Shown here: positions 51,914 through 60,696 of the stretch, piece by piece
How positions within the stretch are numbered: the stretch's first letter is position 1
Layout: the number at the start of each line of letters is the position of its first letter
DNA from: Mycobacterium sp. 236(2023)
Lineage (GTDB): Bacteria > Actinomycetota > Actinomycetes > Mycobacteriales > Mycobacteriaceae
Assembly: GCF_029623955.1 (NCBI RefSeq)
Contig: NZ_JARSBP010000004.1
Location: 62,001-126,000 of the forward strand
DNA: 64,000 nucleotides
Direction: 5' to 3'
Translations under genes and position numbers: made by a program
Notes under the pieces: model-generated
Seen by the model: the letters and a program-made list of their open reading frames with translations, nothing else
Databases searched by the model: none
What the model was told of the DNA's origin: nothing

Positions 51914-52948
51914 GTGTCCGCTCGCGGCCTGAAGTTGGTGGCATTGTCCCTGCTCCTGGGCGGGATGACAGTGCTACTCAGCGGGTGCAGTTGGTCTGAG
52001 GTCCTGGGCCTGGGATGGCCCAACGGCATCACCCCCGAGGCACATCTGAACCGCGAGCTGTGGATCGGATCGGTCATCGCCGCGTTCGTCGTCGGCGGCA
52101 TCACGTATCTGATGCTGTTCTGGACGATGGCCTTCCATCGCAAGAAGGCCACCGACACCGAGATGCCGCGCCAGTTCGGCTACAACATGCCGCTGGAGCT
52201 GACCTTGACGGTCATCCCGTTCATCATCATCTCGGTGCTGTTCTACTTCACCGTGGTGGTGCAGGAGCAGATCCTGAACAAGGAGCCCAACCCCGAGGTC
52301 GTCATCGACGTCACGGCGTTCCAGTGGAACTGGAAGTTCGGTTACCAGAAGGTCGAATTCGCCGACGGCACCCTGAGCTACGACGGCGTCGACAACGAGC
52401 GCAAAGAAGCCATGACGTCGCGCCCCGAGGGCAAGGACAGCCACGGCGTCGAAGAGGTCGGCGCGCTGCACGGACTCAACCCCGAGGACCGCACCTACCT
52501 GAACTTCGACAAGGTCGAGACCCTCGGCTCGTCGTCGGAGATCCCGGTCCTGGTCGTGCCGTCGGGCAAGCGCATCGAATTCCAGATCGCCTCCGCCGAC
52601 GTCATCCACGGATTCTGGGTTCCGGAGTTCCTGTTCAAGCGCGACGTGCTGCCCAACCCGGTCGAGAACAACTCCGACCACATCTTCCAGATCAGCGAGA
52701 TCCTGCAAACGGGTGCCTTCGTCGGCCGATGCACGGAGATGTGCGGCACGTACCACTCGATGATGAATTTCGAACTGCGTGTCGTCGAGCCCAACGACTT
52801 CAAGGCCTACCTCGAACAGCGCGAGGCGGGAAAGACGAATGCCGAAGCGCTGCAGGCGATCAACCAGGATCCGCTGGCCGTCACCACCAAACCGTTCGAC
52901 AGCCGCCGCGGCGAACTGGCACCGCAGGTGCCCGAGGCGAACAGGTAA
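51914..52948 (+). CDS. ctaC: Cytochrome c oxidase subunit II CtaC (aa3 type)
   Basis: 344 residues. Lipoprotein signal with LLLSGC (Cys about 25), two membrane helices (about 50-72 and 95-117) and an extracellular CuA domain: the ADVIHGFWVP His and CTEMCGTYHSMMNF with the two CuA cysteines. Part of the cytochrome bcc-aa3 supercomplex. GTG 51914 follows a strong TAGGAGG site. ctaF begins 18 bp after its stop. Confidence 0.96.
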   Translation: MSARGLKLVALSLLLGGMTVLLSGCSWSEVLGLGWPNGITPEAHLNRELWIGSVIAAFVVGGITYLMLFWTMAFHRKKATDTEMPRQFGYNMPLELTLTVIPFIIISVLFYFTVVVQEQILNKEPNPEVVIDVTAFQWNWKFGYQKVEFADGTLSYDGVDNERKEAMTSRPEGKDSHGVEEVGALHGLNPEDRTYLNFDKVETLGSSSEIPVLVVPSGKRIEFQIASADVIHGFWVPEFLFKRDVLPNPVENNSDHIFQISEILQTGAFVGRCTEMCGTYHSMMNFELRVVEPNDFKAYLEQREAGKTNAEALQAINQDPLAVTTKPFDSRRGELAPQVPEANR

Positions 52949-52966
52949 GGAAAGGCAAGACAGCAC

Positions 52967-53389
52967 ATGCATATCGAAGCCAGACTGTTCGAGTTCCTGA
53001 CCGCGTTCTTCGCGCTGTCGACCGTCGTGTACGCCGTGCTGACGCACATGTTCCAAGACCCCGGTGGCGTCGAATGGGCGGGCACCACCGCGCTGGCCCT
53101 GACGACCGGCCTGACGCTGATCACCGGCACGTTCTTCCGGTTCGTGGCACGGCGGTTGGACACCCGGCCTGAAGACTACGAAGACGCCGAAATCGCTGAC
53201 GGCGCCGGCGAGCTCGGCTTCTACAGCCCGCACAGCTGGTGGCCGATCATGATCGCGCTGTCGGGCTCCATCACCGCGGTCGGCATGGCGATGTGGCTGC
53301 CCTGGCTGATCGTGGCGGGCGTGTGCTTCATCCTGACGACGGTGTCCGGCCTGGTCTTCGAGTACCACACGGGGCCCGAAAAGCACTGA
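52967..53389 (+). CDS. ctaF: Cytochrome c oxidase subunit IV CtaF
   Basis: 140 residues with four membrane helices (about 9-27, 36-55, 88-105, 111-130). A small actinobacterial subunit IV of the aa3 oxidase; PHSWWPIMIALSGSITAVGMAMWLPW and VFEYHTGPEKH are family hallmarks. Same operon as ctaC. Confidence 0.93.
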   Translation: MHIEARLFEFLTAFFALSTVVYAVLTHMFQDPGGVEWAGTTALALTTGLTLITGTFFRFVARRLDTRPEDYEDAEIADGAGELGFYSPHSWWPIMIALSGSITAVGMAMWLPWLIVAGVCFILTTVSGLVFEYHTGPEKH

Positions 53390-53572
53390 CCTGCTGTCGG
53401 CCGTGCTTGGGGCGCCTGTGCTTGGGGCAAGGTCACAATCAGGCAGAGGTTCGCCCGCAACCCGCCTCGGGAGATCCGTTCGGGTGTCGCCGTTGGGTAG
53501 TGTTGCCGAGGCGCCATGAGCCGTCACGGCAACCTCCGGCGCCGGAGAAGCAGTCGATAAGGACAGACGTAG

Positions 53573-54454
53573 ATGAGCGGGCCGAATCCTCCCGGGCGGG
53601 ACTCTGGCAGCTCTGGTTTTCCAGATGACGAGCCAGGCGACGCCACGTCGGACGTCACCAGAGACGTCTCCGCAGGAAGCGGCGACAACCCCGACACCGG
53701 CCATACCGACTTCTATTCGCGCGCGTATTCCGCACCGGAGTCGGAACAGTTCCTCAGCAGCGCCTACGCCGGCGGCTCGGACATCGTTCCCTACGACTAC
53801 GACAACTACGAGTCGACACCCGACACCGACGCAGCCCCGCCACGCTGGCCGTGGGTCGTCGGCGTCGTCGCGATCGTCGCCGCCATCGCTCTCGTCGTGT
53901 CGGTGTCCGTGCTGGTGACCCGTACCGACACCGACAGTCTCGCCACCCCGGAGACGACCACCCGTCCGGCGCCGCCCATCCAGGACGAGATCCTGCCGAC
54001 GACGCCGCCACCCCCGCCACCGCCTCCGCCGCCCACCACGGAGCCGCCACCGCCTCCGCCGCCTGAGACCGTCACGGTGACCGAACCGCCACCGCCGCCA
54101 CCGCCGCCCACCGAGGCGCCGCCCCCGCCGCCCCAGACGACAGAGGCGCCCCCGCCTCCGACGACCACCACGCCGCGACCCGGACCACGCCAGGTCACCT
54201 ACTCGGTGACCGGGACCAAAGCGCCGGGCGACATCATCACCGTCACCTACATCGATGCCTCCGGGCGCAGCCGCACCCAGCGCAACGTGTACATCCCGTG
54301 GTCTCTGACCGTCACCCCGATCTCCCAGTCCGAGGTCGGCTCCGTGCAGGCGTCGAGCCTGTTCCTGGTAAGCCGGCTGAACTGTTCGATCACCACGAGC
54401 GACGGAACCGTGTTGTCCTCCAACACCGGTAACGCCGCCCAGACAAACTGTTAG
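53573..54454 (+). CDS. mmpS3: MmpS3-like membrane protein with Pro-rich stalk
   Basis: 293 residues. Disordered N-terminus, one membrane helix (WPWVVGVVAIVAAIALVVSVSVLVT, about 92-116), a proline/Thr-rich stalk (about 130-205, dominated by PPPP and TTEPPPP) and a C-terminal MmpS domain (about 207-293) with two Cys (SRLNCSIT, terminal C). Follows ctaF as in M. tuberculosis Rv2199c-Rv2198c; role in envelope transport or cell division is suspected, not shown. An AAGGA site sits upstream of ATG 53573. Confidence 0.9.
   Translation: MSGPNPPGRDSGSSGFPDDEPGDATSDVTRDVSAGSGDNPDTGHTDFYSRAYSAPESEQFLSSAYAGGSDIVPYDYDNYESTPDTDAAPPRWPWVVGVVAIVAAIALVVSVSVLVTRTDTDSLATPETTTRPAPPIQDEILPTTPPPPPPPPPPTTEPPPPPPPETVTVTEPPPPPPPPTEAPPPPPQTTEAPPPPTTTTPRPGPRQVTYSVTGTKAPGDIITVTYIDASGRSRTQRNVYIPWSLTVTPISQSEVGSVQASSLFLVSRLNCSITTSDGTVLSSNTGNAAQTNC
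53995..54190. repeat. CCG/CCA-rich low-complexity DNA encoding the MmpS3 proline stalk
   Basis: Long runs of CCACCGCC-type triplets. Slippage-prone; stalk length may vary between strains. Confidence 0.7.
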
Positions 54455-54469
54455 GCCACCTCACCGCCG

Positions 54470-55153
54470 ATGACACCACTCACCGACACCGCGAACCGGC
54501 CGAGCCCCGGCTTCGACGCCGGCGCACTCGACCGCACCGACCGGCTGCTCCTCGGAGGCTGTGTCGCCGTCTGGCTGGCCGCCCTGGGCGCCGGCGTCGC
54601 GGCGACGGTCGCGCTCGTAGACCTGGCCAACACCCGCGCAGCGCAAGTTTCTGACTCGGGCACTCCGTGGATCCTCTACACCATCATCGGGGTGTCGGCC
54701 GCGGTGATCGTCGCAGCCGTACCGCTGCTGCTGCGGGCTCGGCGCACCGGCGACAGCGAACCGACTGCGGTGGAGAGACGGCTGGCGCAACAGGCCGCTG
54801 AGCGGGCACAAACCCCCGCCCGCACAGGGGACGCGCCGACCGAGAAGCTGCGTGTCCCGCCCGCCGTCGTCGACACGAACAGCGGGTGTCTGCCGCGGAT
54901 CCTGCAGTCGCCGGGCGTGCTCGCCGCGGCTGATTCACCGGCCGTCGACCGGATCTGGCTCCGCACCGGCGCATCCCTGTTCTGCGCGATGGGAGCCGCC
55001 ACACTGCTGGTCTCGGCCGCGACCTACCTGATGGCCGTCGACAGCGACACCGTCTCCTGGGTGCTCTACGGTGTCGCCGGCGTCGTGACGGTGGGGATGG
55101 CCGCCATTCCCTGGTACTTCCTGCGCGAACTGCGCGGCGAACTGGACCGCTGA
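54470..55153 (+). CDS. DUF2561 four-helix membrane protein (Rv2197c-like)
   Basis: 227 residues. Four membrane helices in two pairs (about 27-48, 68-90 and 165-185, 195-212), joined by a cytoplasmic loop containing the conserved SGCLPRILQSPG. Conserved after mmpS3 in mycobacteria; function unknown. ATG 54470, 15 bp after the mmpS3 stop, with CACCTCA-like weak ribosome site. Terminates at the shared bidirectional hairpin. Confidence 0.85.
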   Translation: MTPLTDTANRPSPGFDAGALDRTDRLLLGGCVAVWLAALGAGVAATVALVDLANTRAAQVSDSGTPWILYTIIGVSAAVIVAAVPLLLRARRTGDSEPTAVERRLAQQAAERAQTPARTGDAPTEKLRVPPAVVDTNSGCLPRILQSPGVLAAADSPAVDRIWLRTGASLFCAMGAATLLVSAATYLMAVDSDTVSWVLYGVAGVVTVGMAAIPWYFLRELRGELDR

Positions 55154-55195
55154 GTCTCAGCCGTCGAGCGCCTTTGCGGCGTGCAGTGCTGACGT

Positions 55196-55242
55196 AAAAA
55201 CAATTCCGCCCCAGCCGTATCGGCTGGGGCGGAATTGTTTAC
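55196..55242. terminator. Bidirectional intrinsic terminator between the DUF2561 gene and qcrB
   Basis: A perfect 20-bp stem (55198-55217 with 55221-55240) and a 3-nt TAT loop. AAAAA on the left and TTGTTT on the right give U tracts for both directions, ending the ctaC and qcr transcripts. Confidence 0.93.
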
Positions 55243-55257
55243 GCGAGACTGTCCGGC

Positions 55258-56919
55258 TCAGTGATGCCCGTTGGACGAGCCATTCGACGAGCCGTTGGAG
55301 GCACTGCTGCGCTCCTGGTGATCGCGCAGCGCGGTGAGCGCCTTGTGCTCGGCCTCGTGTGCGGCCTCGGTGATCGCCTCGTGCTCCGACATCGGATCGC
55401 CGAAGAGGAAGCTGCCGCTGCCGGGCGCACCGGCAGATCCCAGCTTGTTCATCCGCTTGGGCAGAGCCGCGCCCTGGTACTCCAGCGGAATGGCATGGCC
55501 GTGGTCGTCGACCGGTCCCAACGGCTGGTGCAGCTCGACGTAGGCGCCGTGGGGGAGACGTTTGATGATGCCCGTCTCGATCCCGTGCTCCAGCACCGCG
55601 CGATCGCTACGCTGCAGGGCCACCGCCCAGCGGTAGGCGACGAAGTAGACGATCGCAGGCAGCACGACCATGCCGATGCGGCCGATCCACGTCGTCGCGT
55701 TCAGCGAGATGTGGAACTTCAGCGCGATGATGTCGTTCATGCACGCGAAGGTCAGCACGATGTAGAACGCGATGGCGGCGGATCCGACCGCAGTGCGCGT
55801 CGGTGCGTCACGCGGACGCTGCAGCAGGTTGTGGTGCGCGTTGTCGCCCGTGAGCTTCTTCTCGATGAACGGATACATCGCGAGCAGTCCGAAGATCAGG
55901 CCCATGCCGACGGCAACCCACACGCCCTGCGGGATGGTGTGTCCGAACGGGTAGAACTCCCACGCCGGCCACAACCGGATCAAGCCGTCTGTCCACATCA
56001 TGTAGAAGTCGGGCTGGCTACCGGCAGACACCTGGGACGGTTTGTACGGGCCGAGGACCCAGATCGGGTTGATCTGCAGCAGACCGCCCATCAGGCCGAG
56101 GATGCCGACCGTCACCGCGAAGAACGCGCCCGACTTCACCGCGAACACCGGCATGACGCGCACGCCGACCACATTGGTCTCGGTGCGGCCGGGGCCGGGG
56201 AACTGGGTGTGCTTCTGGAACCACACCAGCGCGAGGTGAACACCGATGAGCGCCAGGATGATTCCCGGGATCAGCAGGATGTGGAGCGCGTAGAGGCGGG
56301 GGATCAGGATCTCGCCGGGGAAGTCGCCGCCGAACAGCGCCCAGTGCATCCAGGTGCCGACGACCGGGATGCCCATCGTGATGCCCGACAGGGCGGCGCG
56401 GATACCGGTGCCCGACAGCAGGTCGTCGGGAAGCGAGTAACCGAAGAAGCCCTCGAACATGGCCAGGATCAGCAGCAGCGAACCGATCACCCAGTTCGCC
56501 TCACGCGGGCGGCGGAACGCGCCGGTGAAGAAGATGCGGGCAAGGTGAACCATGATCGACGCCGCGAACAGCAGCGCCGCCCAGTGGTGGACCTGCCGGA
56601 CGAACAAGCCACCGCGGACTTCGAAGCTGATGTCGAGTGCGGTCTCGTAGGCCCGCGACATCTGCACACCGCGCAGCGGCTGGTACACACCGTCGTAGGT
56701 GACGTGCATCATCGACGGGTCGAAGAACAGCGTCAACCAGACACCGGTGAGCAGCAGCACCAGGAAGCTGTACATCGCGATCTCACCGAGCAGGAACGAC
56801 CAGTGCGTCGGGAAGACCTTGTTGAGCTGGCGGCGCACCGCGGCCGAGGGGTGGTACCTCGAGTCGATGGCATCACCCTGCTTGCCGGCGATCTCGCCTG
56901 CGCTTGGACGTGGGCTCAT
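55258..56919 (-). CDS. qcrB: Cytochrome bc1 complex cytochrome b subunit QcrB
   Basis: 553 residues. Eight-plus membrane helices with the haem histidines in GLFVRQVHHWAALLFAASIMVHLARI and LYALHILLIPGIILALIGVHLALVWF. The Q-cycle site binds telacebec in M. tuberculosis. An extended cytoplasmic C-terminus rich in His/Asn/Gly. ATG 56919 overlaps the qcrA stop (ATGA). Order ctaE-qcrC-qcrA-qcrB as in other actinobacteria. Confidence 0.97.
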   Translation of the reverse strand: MSPRPSAGEIAGKQGDAIDSRYHPSAAVRRQLNKVFPTHWSFLLGEIAMYSFLVLLLTGVWLTLFFDPSMMHVTYDGVYQPLRGVQMSRAYETALDISFEVRGGLFVRQVHHWAALLFAASIMVHLARIFFTGAFRRPREANWVIGSLLLILAMFEGFFGYSLPDDLLSGTGIRAALSGITMGIPVVGTWMHWALFGGDFPGEILIPRLYALHILLIPGIILALIGVHLALVWFQKHTQFPGPGRTETNVVGVRVMPVFAVKSGAFFAVTVGILGLMGGLLQINPIWVLGPYKPSQVSAGSQPDFYMMWTDGLIRLWPAWEFYPFGHTIPQGVWVAVGMGLIFGLLAMYPFIEKKLTGDNAHHNLLQRPRDAPTRTAVGSAAIAFYIVLTFACMNDIIALKFHISLNATTWIGRIGMVVLPAIVYFVAYRWAVALQRSDRAVLEHGIETGIIKRLPHGAYVELHQPLGPVDDHGHAIPLEYQGAALPKRMNKLGSAGAPGSGSFLFGDPMSEHEAITEAAHEAEHKALTALRDHQERSSASNGSSNGSSNGHH

Positions 56920-58085
56920 GACTTCCGCTCCCAGAATGCCGGTCCGACGGGTTCGATGAAGTCGCCGTTGGCGACCAAGTAGCCGTCCTGGTCGATCGTG
57001 ATCGGTAGCTGTGCGAGCGCGCGCGCCGCCGGGCCGAAGATCGGCTTGGCGAAGTGCAGCGCGTCGAACTGCGACTGATGGCACGGGCACAGGATGCGGT
57101 AGGTCTGCTGCTCGTAAAGCGACGACGGGCAGCCCAGGTGCGAGCAGACCTTCGTGTAGGCGAACAGCTCGCCGAAGTTGAAGCTCTCCTGACCGCGGCG
57201 CTTGACGACGCGCGTCATGTCCAGCGGCTTGATGCGGATCAGCATCACAGGATTGCGCACGCCCATGGCGATCTCGGTCAGGTGGTGCTCGGATTCGACA
57301 GTCGTTCCGTCGCCGTCTGATTCACGCCACGGGTACACCGTCTCCATGCCACCCGCGTCGAGGTCTTCGGGACGCATTTTGACGAACGGCGACTCGCCCG
57401 GCTTGCCGGTGGCCCGGGCCAGGAAGATCGTCTCGCCGTGGAAGCGGGGCGTCCACCCCGACGTCCACAGCACGGCCTTCATGCCCTCGGCGGTCGGTAC
57501 GACCGGCTTCCACGGGTTCTTGATGAGGCCACCGATGAACGCAATGGCGGTGCCCAGGCCGAAGGCGCCGAACCCGATACCGAGTGAGAGCCCGATCATC
57601 TTGCGTCGCTTGATGGTTGAGCCGTCCAGCGCGTCACCGAGGTTGGCCGCGACGGTCCTGCGGTCGATTTCGGGGGAGCGACCGTCGTGGCGATCCTGGA
57701 TTGAGATCTCTTCGGGGATGAACTTCTTCTGGAACAGGACCGCGCCGACACCGATCGCCAGGACCGACAGACCGAACGTCAGGCCGTAGAGCGGTGTTGC
57801 CAGCGAGTAGAGCCACTCGCCCTCTTCGCCGTAGGGCACGTACTCCCACGGCCAGAACAGGAAGACCAGCAGCAGTGCGAGACCGGCGAATCCGGCCAGC
57901 AGGAACCAGTACGCGACGGTGCGTTCCGCACGCTTCTCGGCTTTCGTGCCGGGAATGGGGAAGCGCGGCTCCTTGTAGATCGTCTCGACGCCGTCGATTC
58001 TGCCGCCGAGCTCGAGCAGCTCCTCCTGCGACATCTTCGCCAGTTCGGCGTCGCTCGGGTTGGGGACGTCAGGCTTTGCACTCAT
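56916..58085 (-). CDS. qcrA: Cytochrome bc1 Rieske iron-sulfur subunit QcrA
   Basis: 389 residues. Three N-terminal membrane helices (about 58-80, 92-115, 165-187; an actinobacterial feature) and a C-terminal Rieske fold with CSHLGC and CPCHQS (2Fe-2S ligands). Works with QcrB and QcrC. The start ATG 58085 overlaps the qcrC stop. Confidence 0.97.
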   Translation of the reverse strand: MSAKPDVPNPSDAELAKMSQEELLELGGRIDGVETIYKEPRFPIPGTKAEKRAERTVAYWFLLAGFAGLALLLVFLFWPWEYVPYGEEGEWLYSLATPLYGLTFGLSVLAIGVGAVLFQKKFIPEEISIQDRHDGRSPEIDRRTVAANLGDALDGSTIKRRKMIGLSLGIGFGAFGLGTAIAFIGGLIKNPWKPVVPTAEGMKAVLWTSGWTPRFHGETIFLARATGKPGESPFVKMRPEDLDAGGMETVYPWRESDGDGTTVESEHHLTEIAMGVRNPVMLIRIKPLDMTRVVKRRGQESFNFGELFAYTKVCSHLGCPSSLYEQQTYRILCPCHQSQFDALHFAKPIFGPAARALAQLPITIDQDGYLVANGDFIEPVGPAFWERKS

Positions 58086-58888
58086 GCCCGTGCTCCGATC
58101 CAGAGGGCGGCGGCGATGATTGCCACCATTCCGACGATCCAGGCGACCATGCCTTCCGACGTGGGACCGAAGCCGCCGAGGCCGAGGCCGCCGGGCGTCG
58201 GTGTCTCCGCCGATTCGCGGACGTAGGCCACGATGTCGCGCTTCTCTTCCGGGGAGAGCTGACGGTCGGAGAACTTGGGCATGTTCTGCGGGCCCGTCGC
58301 CATGGCGGTGTAGATCTGGGCCGGCGTCGCCGGGCCCAGGTCGGGCGCGTACTTGCCCGACGACAGCGCGCCACCCTTACCCGTGAAGTTATGGCAGGAC
58401 GCACAATTGAGGCGGAAGAGGTCGCCGCCGCGGGCGACGTCGTTGCCGATCAGGGACTGTTCGGCGACGTGGCCGTTTTCGTCGCGGGGGACGACGGGGC
58501 CGCCGCCGTTGGCCTGCACGTAGGCACCGAGCGCATCGATCTGCTCCGGGTCGAACGCCGGATCCTTGCGCATGATCTGCGCCTCGTTGCGCATCGCGGG
58601 CATACGTCCGGTCGAGACCTGGAAGTACACGGCCGCTTCGCCGACGCCGATCAGGCTGGGACCGCGGTCGGCGACACCCTGCAGGTTGACGCCGTGGCAG
58701 GACACACAGGACGTGTCGTAGAGCTGCTGACCAGTGCGCAGCATCGCCGATGCCGACTCATCGGCGACAGCCACCTGCGGGGTCGGAGTGAGGGTGGCTG
58801 CCAGACCGCCGGCCATCACCAATCCGCTCAGCAACAGCAGCGCTGCCGTGACGCGGCGGCGAAGCCGCCTACGCGACTTGCTGGTCAT
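58082..58888 (-). CDS. qcrC: Cytochrome bc1 dihaem cytochrome c subunit QcrC
   Basis: 268 residues. N-terminal signal/anchor (about 12-32), two CxxCH haem sites (CVSCH near 60, CASCH near 160) and a C-terminal membrane helix (VAWIVGMVAIIAAALWIGA). The dihaem form lets it pass electrons directly to the aa3 oxidase without a soluble cytochrome c. ATG 58888 has AGGGG a few bases upstream; earlier ATGs exist (58948 region) with poorer sites. Confidence 0.95.
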   Translation of the reverse strand: MTSKSRRRLRRRVTAALLLLSGLVMAGGLAATLTPTPQVAVADESASAMLRTGQQLYDTSCVSCHGVNLQGVADRGPSLIGVGEAAVYFQVSTGRMPAMRNEAQIMRKDPAFDPEQIDALGAYVQANGGGPVVPRDENGHVAEQSLIGNDVARGGDLFRLNCASCHNFTGKGGALSSGKYAPDLGPATPAQIYTAMATGPQNMPKFSDRQLSPEEKRDIVAYVRESAETPTPGGLGLGGFGPTSEGMVAWIVGMVAIIAAALWIGARA

Positions 58889-58944
58889 CGAACCCCTTCT
58901 GTTCTCGGGCTGTGAGTTCGGCATCGGACGCGCCGGCGAGTCGG

Positions 58945-59556
58945 TCATCGGACGAAGTAGATGACGGCGAACAGGGCGATCCACACGATGTCGACGAAGT
59001 GCCAGTAGTACGACACGACGATGGCGGCAGTGGCCTGTGCGGGCGTGAACTTGCTCATCTTCGTCCGGGCCAGCAGCAGGATGAAGGCGATCAGACCACC
59101 GATGACGTGCAGGCCGTGGAAGCCGGTCGCCAGGTAGAAGACGGTGCCGTAGGCGCTGCCGGGGATGGTGGTGCCGTGCTCGACCAGGTGAACGTATTCG
59201 TAGGCCTGCCCGAGGACGAAGAAGAGGCCCATCGCGAAGGTCAGCGTGTACCACCGGCGCAGCCCGAAGACGTCGCCGCGCTCGGCGGCGAAAACACCCA
59301 TCTGGCACGTGAACGACGACGCGATGAGGACCAGCGTCACCGGCACTGCCAGCGCAAGGTTCAATTCGGTCGGCTCCGGCGGCCAGTCACCGTGGGCCTG
59401 GGCACGCGCGGTGAAATACATCGCGAACAGTCCAGCAAAGAACATCAGTTCACTGGAAAGCCAGACGATGGTGCCAACACTGACCATATTGGGCCGGTTC
59501 AGCGAATGCACGCGCGACGTGATTGCGGTTCCCGACGTCCCTACAGCGCTCGTCAC
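58945..59556 (-). CDS. ctaE: Cytochrome c oxidase subunit III CtaE
   Basis: 203 residues, five to seven membrane helices; conserved WLSSELMFFAGLFAMYFTAR, TGFHGLHVIGGL and YYWHFVDIVWIALF. Begins the ctaE-qcrCAB operon. GTG 59556 lies 7 nt after CATACT (59564-59569) with no ribosome site. Confidence 0.95.
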   Translation of the reverse strand: MTSAVGTSGTAITSRVHSLNRPNMVSVGTIVWLSSELMFFAGLFAMYFTARAQAHGDWPPEPTELNLALAVPVTLVLIASSFTCQMGVFAAERGDVFGLRRWYTLTFAMGLFFVLGQAYEYVHLVEHGTTIPGSAYGTVFYLATGFHGLHVIGGLIAFILLLARTKMSKFTPAQATAAIVVSYYWHFVDIVWIALFAVIYFVR

Positions 59557-59563
59557 AGGAGCA

Positions 59564-59569
59564 AGTATG
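59564..59569 (-). promoter_or_regulatory. -10 element of the ctaE-qcrCAB operon
   Basis: CATACT on the minus strand, 7 nt before GTG 59556. It faces the trpD -10 element in the 69-bp divergent gap. Confidence 0.45.
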
Positions 59570-59612
59570 ACGCTTTGTAGTTGTTGAACTCCACCCGGGT
59601 GGAGCAATTCGT

Positions 59613-59618
59613 CATAAT
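59613..59618 (+). promoter_or_regulatory. -10 element of trpD
   Basis: CATAAT, 7 nt before GTG 59626; the transcript would start at or next to the start codon. Confidence 0.45.
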
Positions 59619-59625
59619 CGCGTTC

Positions 59626-60696
59626 GTGACTACGCCTACGCCTACGTCCCCAACTCCGACATGGTCGATGATTCTCGGCAGATTGACGACGGTGCAGGGC
59701 CTCCTGCCGGGGCAGGCGGCCTGGGCGATGGACCAGATCATGACCGGCGCCGCGACGCCCGCCCAGATCGCCGCGTTCGGCGTGGCGATGAAGATGAAGC
59801 GGCCGACGTCGGCGGAGGTCGCCGAGCTCGCCGAGATCATGCTCAAGCACGCGCGCCGGGTGCCGACCGACACGATCGGGACCGCCACCGTCGACGTCGT
59901 CGGCACCGGCGGGGACGGCGCCAACACCGTGAATCTGTCGACGATGGCTTCGATCGTGGTCGCCGCGGCAGGTGTCCCGGTGGTCAAGCACGGAAACCGT
60001 GCCGCGTCGTCGCTGTCCGGTGGCGCCGACACACTCGAAGCTCTGGGCCTGCGGATCGATCTGGGTCCCGACGAAGTCGCGCGCTGCGTCTCCGAGGTCG
60101 GCATCGGCTTCGCGTTCGCTCCGCAATTCCATCCGTCCTACCGGCACGCCGGGGTGGCCCGTCGCGAGATCGGCGTCCCGACGGTGTTCAACCTGCTCGG
60201 CCCGCTGACGAATCCGGCGACCCCGCGGGCGGGCCTGATCGGTTGCGCCTGGGGCGACCTCGCCGAGGTGATGGCAGAGGTTTTCGCGACCCGGGGCTCG
60301 AGCGTGCTGGTGGTTCACGGCGACGACGGCCTCGACGAGCTGACGACCACGACGACGAGCACGATCTGGCGGGTGCAGGCGGGCACGGTGGAGCGACTGC
60401 GATTCGACCCGGCCGCGTTCGGATTCCAGCGCGCCGACATCTCGGCGCTGCGAGGGGGCGACGCCGCGTCGAATGCGGCGTCGGCGCGAGACGTGCTGGC
60501 CGGAGCCGCGGGACCGGTACGCGACGCCGTCGTACTCAATGCCGCTGGAGCGCTCGTGTCGCATGCCGGGCTATCCAGCGACGCTCAGTGGGTCCCGGCC
60601 TGGGAGTCCGGGCTCGCGCGGGCGAAGGACGCCATCGACTCCGGCGCGGCCGAACAGCTGCTCGCGCGTTGGGTGCGGTTCACCCAACAGCTCTGA
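59626..60696 (+). CDS. trpD: Anthranilate phosphoribosyltransferase TrpD
   Basis: 356 residues. Joins anthranilate and PRPP in tryptophan synthesis. DVVGTGGDGANTVNLSTMASIVVAAAGVPVVKHGNRAASS is the PRPP/metal block, with FNLLGPLTNPA later. The extra Thr/Pro-rich N-terminus (VTTPTPTSPTPT) is unstructured. GTG 59626 was chosen from the -10 distance; an in-frame upstream codon exists but lacks support. Its last 126 bp overlap the convergent exonuclease gene. Confidence 0.95.
   Translation: MTTPTPTSPTPTWSMILGRLTTVQGLLPGQAAWAMDQIMTGAATPAQIAAFGVAMKMKRPTSAEVAELAEIMLKHARRVPTDTIGTATVDVVGTGGDGANTVNLSTMASIVVAAAGVPVVKHGNRAASSLSGGADTLEALGLRIDLGPDEVARCVSEVGIGFAFAPQFHPSYRHAGVARREIGVPTVFNLLGPLTNPATPRAGLIGCAWGDLAEVMAEVFATRGSSVLVVHGDDGLDELTTTTTSTIWRVQAGTVERLRFDPAAFGFQRADISALRGGDAASNAASARDVLAGAAGPVRDAVVLNAAGALVSHAGLSSDAQWVPAWESGLARAKDAIDSGAAEQLLARWVRFTQQL

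Noticed and set aside
53403..53428. 11-bp direct repeat GTGCTTGGGGC before mmpS3
   Set aside because: Two copies only, with a 4-bp gap and no symmetry or nearby promoter; likely chance or a small duplication.
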